Assembly: GCA_030680085.1 (NCBI GenBank)
Contig: JAUXWU010000118.1
Span: 1 to 39,809, forward strand
DNA length: 39,809 nt
Origin: Rhodocyclaceae bacterium
GTDB lineage: Bacteria; Pseudomonadota; Gammaproteobacteria; Burkholderiales; Rhodocyclaceae
Reading direction: 5' to 3'
In this document: in pieces, positions 33,920 through 39,809 of the stretch
How positions within the stretch are numbered: the first letter of the stretch is position 1
Layout: every line of letters begins with the position of its first letter
Translations under genes and position numbers: made by a program
The notes under the pieces: model-generated
Told to the model about the DNA's origin: nothing
Seen by the model: only the letters and a program-made list of their open reading frames with translations
The model's database searches: none

Positions 33920-34324
33920 TCAGCGTCCTCCGGTCAGAAAAGCGATGTAGTCGGCCTTCTCGGCCGGGTTGCATTCGCGGCCTACGACTTCGGTGCAGTT
34001 GCGCTTGAACCACTTCTCCACCTTGGCCGGATCGGTGAAGCGTTCCGCATTCGCGGCAGGCGCCAGCGGCTTGATCGACTTGTCGGTGACGACATGGCGG
34101 CCGGCCTGTGCTGGCGCATCGGTATGGCAACTGGCGCAGGACGACAACTTCGCCGAAACGCCAAAGCGGCGCGCATGGAACTCGGCACCGCGCTGGGCGG
34201 AAGGCTGGAAGCCCGCAGCCTGTTGCGCGGCTTCCGTGCGATAACCTGCCAGCAGTTCGGCGGGTGTGGCAGCCTGGGCGGATGCGGCGCACAGGACAGT
34301 CAGGACAGCAATGACGATTTTCAT
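33920..34324 (-). CDS. shp: SHP-type monohaem cytochrome c (DUF1924)
   Basis: This 134-residue periplasmic protein has a signal peptide (MKIVIAVLTVLCAASAQA), a haem site CASCH (63-67), and the SHP signature LAPAANAERFTDPAKVEKWFKRNC. The Asn of PAAN (about N92) corresponds to the unusual Asn haem ligand of sphaeroides haem protein, which leaves when O2 or NO binds. Cysteines 114 and 123 (NCTEVVGREC) match the conserved disulfide. The biological role of SHP is not settled; oxygen or NO reduction/sensing has been proposed. It is the first gene of the operon, with a good AAGGAGA ribosome site. Confidence 0.9.
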   Translation of the reverse strand: MKIVIAVLTVLCAASAQAATPAELLAGYRTEAAQQAAGFQPSAQRGAEFHARRFGVSAKLSSCASCHTDAPAQAGRHVVTDKSIKPLAPAANAERFTDPAKVEKWFKRNCTEVVGRECNPAEKADYIAFLTGGR

Positions 34325-34376
34325 GGCCGGTCTCCTTTGGGTGGGTTGAACATGGCCCGCAGTGTGACGACCGGAA

Positions 34377-34415
34377 CTTAAGATCGGCTTAAGCCAGGCT
34401 TACGGCAGGCTTAAG
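34377..34415. promoter_or_regulatory. Four PmrA/QseB-type half-sites upstream of the SHP operon
   Basis: CTTAAG at 34377, CTTAAG at 34388, CTTACG at 34399 and CTTAAG at 34410 repeat with an exact 11-bp period (6 bp + 5 bp spacer). CTTAAG-N5-CTTAAG is the PmrA/QseB box, here doubled. The array lies 53 bp before shp, whose operon encodes a matching regulator. The rest of 34325-34480 shows no gene. Confidence 0.8.
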
Positions 34416-34480
34416 CCGACTGAAACACGCGACCCAACAAGCGCTGCGATTACCGACCACGAACCAGACTTGTAAAGTCG

Positions 34481-35479
34481 TCAGCCGATCAGGATCAGGT
34501 TGGAGCGCAGGATCATGGCCGTGGCAACTGCCGCGAAAATCAGATAGCCGACGGCAGCGGCGCCGGCCAGCCGCGCGGCGGTGCGCGGCACGACCTCGGC
34601 CAGGCTGGGGACGCGGCGAAAGGCCTGCAGGGCGCCGACCGCCAGGCCGGCGGCGGTGGCGGCGAACAGGGGGATGTAGAGCAGGTAACCCTGGTAGTCG
34701 TATTCCGGCTTGAGGATGCAGAACGGGCAATGGTGGTGCGGATGTTCGTAGATGTAGAGCGAGACGAAAGAAATGATGCCGGCGATGGCGGCAACAAATG
34801 CGGCGGCGCTCGCCAGGGCGACGAGATAACCGCCGCGCCTTGTTGCGGCGTGGAGTGTCGCCATCAGTAGCGCCGCGCCCAGCGCGGCATAGAAACCGAT
34901 CATGGCCGGCTGCGGCGGCAAGGCGGCAAGGTCGCCGGTGAGTGTCTGGGCACCCGCCGAAAACAGGCTGCCGCAGCAGGAGGTGATGACATCGGCTTTG
35001 AGGCCGAGAAAATACCAGAGCTGGAGTAGGAAATTCGCCGCCAGCAGCGGCACGAGCGCCAGCAGCAGCGCGTATTTGATGCGCACCAGGGGATAGTCCG
35101 GGGCGCGGGTATCGACGTGGTTGATGACCAGCCAGAGGGCGGTCAGGAAGAAGCTGGCTATCTGAGCGATCAGGGCCGGATAGCCATAGGCATTGACGTT
35201 CAAGACCCCGGCGGCGCACATCGCACCGACGAAATGCCCCGCCAGGCGGTCGGCATTGAAGATGAACAACAGCAGGGCGATGCCCTGGATGGCGAGCACG
35301 AAGCTCAGCAGCGTCGAGAAGAGATAGGTGCGGCGCTCCAGTTGCAGTTGCCGTTCGGAGCCGCTACGGATGTTCCAGTGGCGGATGATCTGCACGGCGA
35401 AAGGCGCGGCAGCCAGCAGCATGGCCAGCCCCAGGCCGGCAGCCAGCAGCAGGGCGATGATCGTCGGCTGGAATATCAC
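34481..35479 (-). CDS. Unrecognised polytopic membrane protein with Cys/His clusters
   Basis: This 332-residue protein has about nine transmembrane helices. Distinctive conserved-looking sites are GHFVGAMCAAGVLNVNAYGYP (about 81-101), TSCCGSLFSAG (167-176) and the loop EHPHHHCPFCILKPEYDYQGYLLY (245-268), all good candidates for soft-metal ligands. I know of no named family for it. It is last in a minus-strand run behind PCuAC, a small anchored protein, an FtsX-like permease and an ABC ATPase, overlapping the ATPase by 4 bp. The context and the Cys/His clusters suggest copper handling for NosZ; that is inference. Confidence 0.8.
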   Translation of the reverse strand: MIFQPTIIALLLAAGLGLAMLLAAAPFAVQIIRHWNIRSGSERQLQLERRTYLFSTLLSFVLAIQGIALLLFIFNADRLAGHFVGAMCAAGVLNVNAYGYPALIAQIASFFLTALWLVINHVDTRAPDYPLVRIKYALLLALVPLLAANFLLQLWYFLGLKADVITSCCGSLFSAGAQTLTGDLAALPPQPAMIGFYAALGAALLMATLHAATRRGGYLVALASAAAFVAAIAGIISFVSLYIYEHPHHHCPFCILKPEYDYQGYLLYIPLFAATAAGLAVGALQAFRRVPSLAEVVPRTAARLAGAAAVGYLIFAAVATAMILRSNLILIG

Positions 35480-36150
35480 GCTGCCACGATGCGTCCGTCA
35501 CGCATGTTGATGACGCGATGGACGGCGGCCGACTGGATCACTAGCGGATCGTGGCTGCTCAGAATGACCGTCCGCCCCGCGCTGGCGAAGCCGTCCAGGA
35601 TGGCGAGAAATTCCCTGGCCAGGGTGGTGTCGAGGTTGGCGGTCGGCTCGTCGGCGATCAGCACTTCCGGGTCGTTGATCAGCGCCCGGGCAATGGCGAC
35701 GCGTTGCTGCTCGCCGCCGGAGAGCCACTCGACCTTCGCGTCGCGACGGTGGGCGAGTTGCAGTTGATCGAGGAGCATGGCGGCCTTGGCGCGCACCTCA
35801 TGTTGCGGGCGGCCGCAGGGCGCGGCGGGCAGCATGACGTTTTCTTCCGCCGACAGGCCGCGGATCAGGTTGAACTGCTGGAAGACGAAGCCGAAGCTGC
35901 GGCGGCGCAGTTGCGTCAGGAAGCGCTCGGGCAGGCCGGAGATGTCCTCGCCCTTGAAGCGCGCACGGCCGCTGGTCGGCCGCGCCAGGCAGCCGATCAG
36001 CGTCAAGAGCGTGGTCTTGCCCGAGCCGCTGGGACCGCAGATGGCTGTAACCCGATTTGCCTCGATGCTGAGATTGATGCCATCCAGGGCCCGGAACTCG
36101 TTGTGCTGTCCCTGGTTGAACACCTTGCGAACGTCGGCTAGTTCGATCAT
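35476..36150 (-). CDS. ABC transporter ATP-binding protein (LolD/MacB-like)
   Basis: This 224-residue ATPase contains Walker A GPSGSGKT (39-46), a Q-loop (FVFQQFNLIRGLSAEENV), the signature LSGGEQQRVAIARAL, Walker B VLIADEPTANLD and the switch His in ILSSHDP. The sequence style is that of LolD/MacB ATPases that drive FtsX-type permeases, which work mechanically on periplasmic substrates rather than importing solutes. It overlaps the permease gene by 4 bp on one side and the membrane protein on the other (both ATGA). Confidence 0.92.
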   Translation of the reverse strand: MIELADVRKVFNQGQHNEFRALDGINLSIEANRVTAICGPSGSGKTTLLTLIGCLARPTSGRARFKGEDISGLPERFLTQLRRRSFGFVFQQFNLIRGLSAEENVMLPAAPCGRPQHEVRAKAAMLLDQLQLAHRRDAKVEWLSGGEQQRVAIARALINDPEVLIADEPTANLDTTLAREFLAILDGFASAGRTVILSSHDPLVIQSAAVHRVINMRDGRIVAA

Positions 36151-37283
36151 GAACGCATGGCCGCGTCGGGGTCGGTGGTCGCCGCGCGCCAGATCGGCAC
36201 CAGCACCGCCGCCGTGTAGGGAATCACCGTGAAAAAGCCCAGCGTCACCACGGCCAGGCCGTCAATCTCGGGGGTAAGTTGAAAACGCGGGTAGAGCACG
36301 GACCAACCCTTGAGCACCGGTTCGAACAATATGCCGCCAGCGTAAAACACATGCAGATAGGCGGCGAGATAGCCGAGCAGAAAAGCCGTGAGCGAAATCA
36401 ACACGCCCTCCCAGAGCTTCATGCGGATGACGTCGCCGGTCTCCCAACCAATCGCTTTGAGGATGCCGATCTCGCGCTTTTCCTCGGCGGAAAGCCCTGC
36501 CGCCTTGTCCCAGGCGAGAATGGCGAAGGCCAGGATCGCGCCCGAGAGAATCGCCAGGACGATACCCTCGCGCCAGTCAAAGATCGACGCATAGGTGCGC
36601 AGCACTTCCTCGCGCAGGATGGGCCGCGAATCGGGCAGCGCGGCGGCCAGCTTGGCGGCGACGTTCCGCACCTCCTGCGGATTGGCCACGGAGAGCGTGA
36701 TATCGGTGTAATGCCCGGCCGGGAAACCGAAGAAGTCACGGAAATCGTCTGCGTGCATCAGCACCAGATCGGCGCTGATCAGCTCGGAGTCATGCGGCAG
36801 GATGTCGGCGACGATGAAGGAGTACAACTTGCCCGAATAGGCGCGGAAGGAGATGCCGGTCTCCTGCGTCAGCCCGCGTATGCGCTCAAGGCCCGAGCCG
36901 ATCACGATGGTGCCGCGCTCGACGTCGCCGGCGGTGGGCGCCATGAAGGTGTAGTTGGCCTTGATCACGGGGTCGTAGTAGTAACCCCACAGCCGTCCTT
37001 CCATCTTCTGCACGCCGCGGATCTTCCCGATCTTGTCCAGGTAGCCGGGTGGAATCAGGTCGTGGCGACCCGCCACCATGCGCTGCAGGATGAGTTCGGG
37101 CGAATCGGCGAGCACGCGCGTCGCCTCGTGGCGCAGCGCATGGGAAAACAGCGTCACCGAGGCCAGCACGAACACCAGTAGCGTGTAGACGGCCAGCAGG
37201 CCGAGGTTCTTCGCCTTGCGCCGCGCCAGCGAAGCCAGCGTGAAGTCAATCAGCGCGCGCTGCTGTTCTATCCAGATACGCAT
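36147..37283 (-). CDS. FtsX/MacB-like ABC permease
   Basis: This 378-residue protein has the MacB/LolC plan: one N-terminal helix (about 25-50), a periplasmic domain of roughly 200 residues (LILQRMVAGRHDLIPPGYLDKI onward) and three C-terminal helices (from about 240, including EKREIGILKAIGWETGDVIRMKLWEGVLI). The EIGILKAIGW coupling motif is typical of FtsX permeases. With the ATPase it should form a mechanotransmission transporter. The partner in the periplasm is unknown; PCuAC and NosZ are candidates by location. Its start overlaps the preceding small gene by 38 bp. Confidence 0.88.
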   Translation of the reverse strand: MRIWIEQQRALIDFTLASLARRKAKNLGLLAVYTLLVFVLASVTLFSHALRHEATRVLADSPELILQRMVAGRHDLIPPGYLDKIGKIRGVQKMEGRLWGYYYDPVIKANYTFMAPTAGDVERGTIVIGSGLERIRGLTQETGISFRAYSGKLYSFIVADILPHDSELISADLVLMHADDFRDFFGFPAGHYTDITLSVANPQEVRNVAAKLAAALPDSRPILREEVLRTYASIFDWREGIVLAILSGAILAFAILAWDKAAGLSAEEKREIGILKAIGWETGDVIRMKLWEGVLISLTAFLLGYLAAYLHVFYAGGILFEPVLKGWSVLYPRFQLTPEIDGLAVVTLGFFTVIPYTAAVLVPIWRAATTDPDAAMRS

Positions 37284-37581
37284 GACTATGGCTTGGCGGA
37301 ATGATCAAGCTACCGGTGGGGAAATGTTCCAGCGCCAGGGGGTGATCCTGAAAGGCGGCATGCCGGTCGGCCTGGGAAGGATGGCGCGTATAGCGCGCTT
37401 CGGTGAACAGCGCGAGGTCGGTCAGCCCCAGGCGTTCCGCCAGCGCGCGGTTGGCCTCAATGCGCACGGCGTGCTGTTTACGCAGCAGTGCCGCATCGAC
37501 AAAGCTCATGGCGAAACCTAACAGCGCCACGGCCAGGCAGGGCAAGACAAGGCGGCGCTTGTTGAATGATCTGATGAGCAT
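37246..37581 (-). CDS. Small membrane-anchored protein, unknown function
   Basis: This 111-residue protein has an N-terminal transmembrane helix (RRLVLPCLAVALLGFAMSFVDAALL, about 9-33) and a soluble part, probably periplasmic (RALAERLGLTDLALFTEARYTRHPSQ, LEHFPTGSLIIPP). I recognise no family. It overlaps the permease gene by 38 bp, which argues for tight co-expression. The last 12 residues (HSHAYLDRTAARAD) are coded in the overlap and may be expendable. Confidence 0.65.
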   Translation of the reverse strand: MLIRSFNKRRLVLPCLAVALLGFAMSFVDAALLRKQHAVRIEANRALAERLGLTDLALFTEARYTRHPSQADRHAAFQDHPLALEHFPTGSLIIPPSHSHAYLDRTAARAD

Positions 37582-37586
37582 TGCAG

Positions 37587-37621
37587 AAGTGTAGCGGAGA
37601 CGCCGTCCCCATGCTGGCGGC
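37587..37621 (+). repeat. Diverged relative of the dispersed repeat, between PCuAC and the ABC genes
   Basis: AGTGTAGCGGAG-A-CGCCGTCCC followed by CATGCTGGCGGCG. The first 23 bases recur at 38250-38272, with one difference. It shares the CGCCGTCCC head with the 24-bp repeat but not its CCGACTTT tail. Confidence 0.5.
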
Positions 37622-37643
37622 GTGGCGGCGGCAAGACTGCATC

Positions 37644-38141
37644 TCAGTGCTTCATCTTGCTGTGATCCATGCCGCCCATGTCACCCTTGGGCGGCGCGTC
37701 CGCTGTTGGCTTTTTCACCGGCGCTTCGATGGTCTTGCTGCTGCCGTCGGCAAAGCCAAGCGTAATGGCGACCTGGTCACCCTCCCTGAGCGACACCTTC
37801 ATGTCGATCAACATGACGTGGTAGCTGCCGGGTTTGAGCAGTACCTCACCCTTGGCCGGCGCGACGATCTCCTTCACCTGGCGCATCCGCATCACGCCAC
37901 CATCGTTGATGTGGTTATGCAACTCGGTGATGCTGGCGGCCGTGGCGGCTGCGCTGACCAGCGGGATGGCCTTGTCGCCGGCGTTACGGAGTGTCATGAA
38001 GGCGCCGGTTGCCCTGGCGCCGGGAGGCGCCAGGCGGACACGGGGATCGACCACGCTGATCTGGTCGGCCATGCCGGCGGCAGCGGCCGGGGTGGCAAGA
38101 CTCGTCAGGACAAGGGCGGCGAGCGAGAGAAGGATTTTCAT
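37644..38141 (-). CDS. PCuAC-family periplasmic copper chaperone
   Basis: This 165-residue protein has a signal peptide (MKILLSLAALVLTSLATPAAA) and the PCuAC copper motif H-x10-M-x21-H-x-M, here H75, M86, H108 and M110 (TELHNHINDGGVMRMRQ, PGSYHVMLIDM). The C-terminal tail MGGMDHSKMKH adds a His/Met metal-binding end, as seen in some PCuAC proteins. PCuAC passes Cu(I) to CuA-type sites; NosZ has a CuA site. GGAG precedes the ATG. It heads the run of small protein, permease, ATPase and membrane protein, with 62 bp and one repeat copy in between. Confidence 0.92.
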   Translation of the reverse strand: MKILLSLAALVLTSLATPAAAAGMADQISVVDPRVRLAPPGARATGAFMTLRNAGDKAIPLVSAAATAASITELHNHINDGGVMRMRQVKEIVAPAKGEVLLKPGSYHVMLIDMKVSLREGDQVAITLGFADGSSKTIEAPVKKPTADAPPKGDMGGMDHSKMKH

Positions 38142-38249
38142 ATTGAACTCCGTTCAGTTTGTGGGTGGGTTTGCGAATTTCGCTGATCAGTCGCCTTGCT
38201 CAAGGTACGCTTCGAGCGCGTTGATTGCCGATGGTGATGACGGCTTCAA

Positions 38250-38346
38250 GTGTAGCGGAGGCGCCGTCCCCGTGGTGGCGCGCCGGCTAGCGCCGTCCCC
38301 ATGCTGGCGGCGCGCCGGCTATCGCCGTCCCGCCAGCGCCGACTTT
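38250..38346 (+). repeat. Tandem array of three repeat units, ending in dispersed-repeat copy 9
   Basis: Units start at about 38261, 38290 and 38322. The first two share CGCCGTCCC ... GGCGCGCCGGCTA. The third (38323-38346) is a perfect copy of the 24-bp repeat. The array fills most of the 246-bp gap between divergent PCuAC and Sco genes; no other gene is seen there. Confidence 0.65.
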
Positions 38347-38387
38347 CCGTGATAATCCCCACGTCTTTCACCACGGAGCCAACCACC

Positions 38388-39299
38388 ATGCGCCAATTTC
38401 TCCTGCTCTTCTTCGCCGCTGCCCTTGCCGGAACAGCCGGCGCCGGCGACACGCCCGTTTCACCCATTGCGCCGAAAGTGGCCGACCCGGTCGCCATCGC
38501 GGCGGCGGTGCAGGAACTCGGCGGCATCAACGGCATTGCGCTGGCCTGTGGCCAGAAGGAGGTGGTGGCCCGCGCCAAAACACTGATGATCATGCGCGTG
38601 CCGAAAACGCGCGAATACGGCGAGATCTTCGAGAAGGCGACCAATGACGGTTTCCTGGCCCAGTCGGCGGGCAAGGCCTCCTGCCCCAGCCGCGCCAGCG
38701 TCGCGGCGCGGCTGGAAACCGCGGCACGGCCGCTGCCGGCGGCGCCCAGCCACCAGGCAATCACCGAAACCGCCGCGCCCGCGGTCGGCGTCAATCCGCG
38801 TTACCTGCTGCAAGACACCCAGGGCCGCGCCTTCATGGACAGCGACTTTCGCGGCCGCTTCCAGTTGATTACCTTTGGCTACACCTTCTGTCCCGACATC
38901 TGCCCGACCACGCTGATCGAGATGGCCGAGGTGCTCAAGCTGCTGGGCGCCGACGCGGCGCGACTCCAGCCCATTTTCGTCTCGGTCGATCCCGAGCGCG
39001 ACACGCTCGATGTGCTGCGGAGCTACACCGGCTTTTTCGACCAGCGCATCCTCGGCGCCACCGCTTCGCCGGAACTGGTGCGCCGCGCCGCCGACAACTT
39101 CAAGGTGCGCTACGAAAAGGTCCAGGAGACAGGCGCCGCGCCCCTGCAGTACGCGGTCGACCACTCGGCCGGCATGTACCTGCTCGGCCCCGGCGGCGAG
39201 TTCATCACCAAGTTCAGCTACGCCACGCCGGTCGCCGACGTGGCGACGCGCATCCGCGCGCACATGGCGCAGGCGCCGACGACCCCGGCCGGAAATTGA
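38388..39299 (+). CDS. Sco1/SenC-family copper protein with extra N-terminal domain
   Basis: This 303-residue exported protein starts at MRQFLLLFFAAALAGTAGAG (signal peptide); the track's earlier start lies in the repeat array. The C-terminal half (about 135-295) is a Sco domain with CPDIC (C168, C172) in FGYTFCPDICPTTLIEM and the third ligand H259 (YAVDHSAGMYLL), which hands copper to CuA sites. Residues 25-115 form an additional domain with two cysteines (C54 in GIALACGQKE, C99 in KASCPSR) that ordinary Sco proteins of about 200 residues lack. It lies 138 bp before nosZ on the same strand, so maturation of the NosZ CuA centre is the likely job. Confidence 0.9.
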   Translation: MRQFLLLFFAAALAGTAGAGDTPVSPIAPKVADPVAIAAAVQELGGINGIALACGQKEVVARAKTLMIMRVPKTREYGEIFEKATNDGFLAQSAGKASCPSRASVAARLETAARPLPAAPSHQAITETAAPAVGVNPRYLLQDTQGRAFMDSDFRGRFQLITFGYTFCPDICPTTLIEMAEVLKLLGADAARLQPIFVSVDPERDTLDVLRSYTGFFDQRILGATASPELVRRAADNFKVRYEKVQETGAAPLQYAVDHSAGMYLLGPGGEFITKFSYATPVADVATRIRAHMAQAPTTPAGN

Positions 39300-39343
39300 C
39301 AGAGGTCAAGGCCATCCGACCGGCAGGGGACTACTGTGTGCGT

Positions 39344-39366
39344 CAAATTGCCGCAGCGGCGTTTTG
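39344..39366 (+). terminator. Possible hairpin terminator after the Sco gene
   Basis: GCCGC-A-GCGGC with flanking CAAA ... TTTG forms a stem, followed only by a short T run (GTTTTG). Its one-base loop is too tight, so the real fold must open some pairs. The call is weak. Confidence 0.3.
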
Positions 39367-39385
39367 CCGCATGGCGACTGTAGTT

Positions 39386-39407
39386 GGACAAGTGGTGGGA
39401 CAAGTGG
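39386..39407 (+). promoter_or_regulatory. Direct repeat ahead of nosZ
   Basis: GGACAAGTGG occurs twice with a 12-bp period, ending about 30 bp before the nosZ ATG. It could be a regulator site or part of the promoter; it does not resemble an FNR/DNR box. Confidence 0.35.
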
Positions 39408-39437
39408 CACAACACACAGTGTTTATCGGAGGATGTT

Positions 39438-39809
39438 ATGAATAAATTTTCAGTGCGGACCGTCGCGCTATTTCTGGCGGCGGGACTCGGACTTGCGGCG
39501 GCCGGCGCGGCCTGGTCGCAGGAATCTTTGCAAGACGTGATGAAGCGGCGCGGCCTGAGCCAGCAGGACCTGCTGGCGGCGTCCAAGACCTACGTACCCA
39601 CCGGCAAGCGCGACGAGTTCGTCGCCTTCAGTTCCGGCGGCCAGTCGGGTCAGGTCATCGTCTATGGCATTCCCTCGATGCGCATCCTCAAGTACATCGG
39701 CGTGTTCACGCCCGAGCCCTGGCAGGGCTACGGCTTCGACGAGAACTCGAAAGCCGTGCTGCGTCAGGGCAACATCGACGGCAAGGAAATCAACTGGGGC
39801 GACACCCAC
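39438..39809 (+). CDS. nosZ: Nitrous oxide reductase, clade II, N-terminal part (3' end beyond window)
   Basis: The first 124 codons are present. MNKFSVRTVALFLAAGLGLAAAGAAWSQ is a Sec-type signal without the twin arginine of clade I NosZ, which marks the clade II (atypical) enzyme. The mature start ESLQDVMKRRGLSQQDLLAASKTYVPTGKRDEFVAFSSGGQSGQVIVYGIPSMRILKYIGVFTPEPWQGYGFD follows the NosZ beta-propeller opening (split here for reference only). NosZ reduces N2O to N2 in the periplasm using CuA and CuZ. GGAGG 7 nt before the ATG fixes the start. The copper-site motifs lie beyond the window. Confidence 0.93.
   Translation, partial: MNKFSVRTVALFLAAGLGLAAAGAAWSQESLQDVMKRRGLSQQDLLAASKTYVPTGKRDEFVAFSSGGQSGQVIVYGIPSMRILKYIGVFTPEPWQGYGFDENSKAVLRQGNIDGKEINWGDTH

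Noticed and set aside
34389-35219. 276-aa minus-strand ORF
   Set aside because: It overlaps the 332-aa membrane protein in another frame and is Arg/Pro-rich without domains.
38250-38346. CRISPR array
   Set aside because: The units are adjacent with no regular spacers, and no cas gene is present; they are relatives of the dispersed repeat.

Overview
The window looks like the chromosome of a GC-rich denitrifying betaproteobacterium, most likely of the Rhodocyclales. This rests on the gene order (aroQ-accB-accC-prmA, glnA-ntrBC, nadA), the DUF3426, DUF4124 and Sco families, an SHP-type haem protein operon, and a nosZ with a Sec-type signal peptide (clade II). The taxonomy is inferred from gene content; no marker gene such as 16S rRNA is present. 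No tRNA, rRNA, CRISPR array or intact transposase was seen.

Layout. 0-1.3 kb: 3'-truncated sodium:solute symporter. 1.3-2.7 kb: a partly AT-rich accessory patch with a complete higBA toxin-antitoxin pair, a stub of a type III-like DNA methyltransferase and a decayed MUG113/T5orf172 gene, the last inside a 16-bp inverted repeat. 3-7.7 kb: nitrogen control, with ntrC, ntrB, a DUF4124 protein and glnA under a sigma-54 promoter with two NtrC sites. glnA carries an in-frame TAA. 7.7-16.5 kb: cation efflux, nadA, ChaN-PDZ lipoprotein, M1 peptidase, ybhP-clsB, gluQ and a thioredoxin. 16.5-25.6 kb: PfkB kinase, DUF3426, prmA, accC, accB, aroQ, a nucleotidyltransferase-like gene, mpl, a small membrane protein, rpoH with a perfect CIRCE element, and a DNR-like Crp/Fnr regulator.

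25.7-39.8 kb is a redox, copper and denitrification region. It holds regBA, two NosL-family genes, a NosA/OprC-like copper TonB receptor and an SHP / dihaem cytochrome c / cytochrome b561 / two-component operon. Four PmrA-type half-sites lie ahead of that operon. Next come a PCuAC copper chaperone followed by a small anchored protein, an FtsX/MacB-like ABC transporter and an unrecognised Cys/His-rich membrane protein, then a Sco protein with an unusual N-terminal domain, and the start of nosZ. The inferred theme is copper uptake (TonB receptor), periplasmic copper handling (NosL, PCuAC, Sco) and delivery to nitrous oxide reductase, with RegBA and the DNR-like regulator as redox/NO control.

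The strongest unexplained signal is a dispersed repeat of about 24 bp (core CCGTCCCGCCAGCGCCGACT). It occurs at least nine times, in both orientations, between genes and in frame inside genes. A second, roughly 100-bp repeat lies downstream of both ntrC and regA. Most other lines in the ORF track are shadows of these genes.
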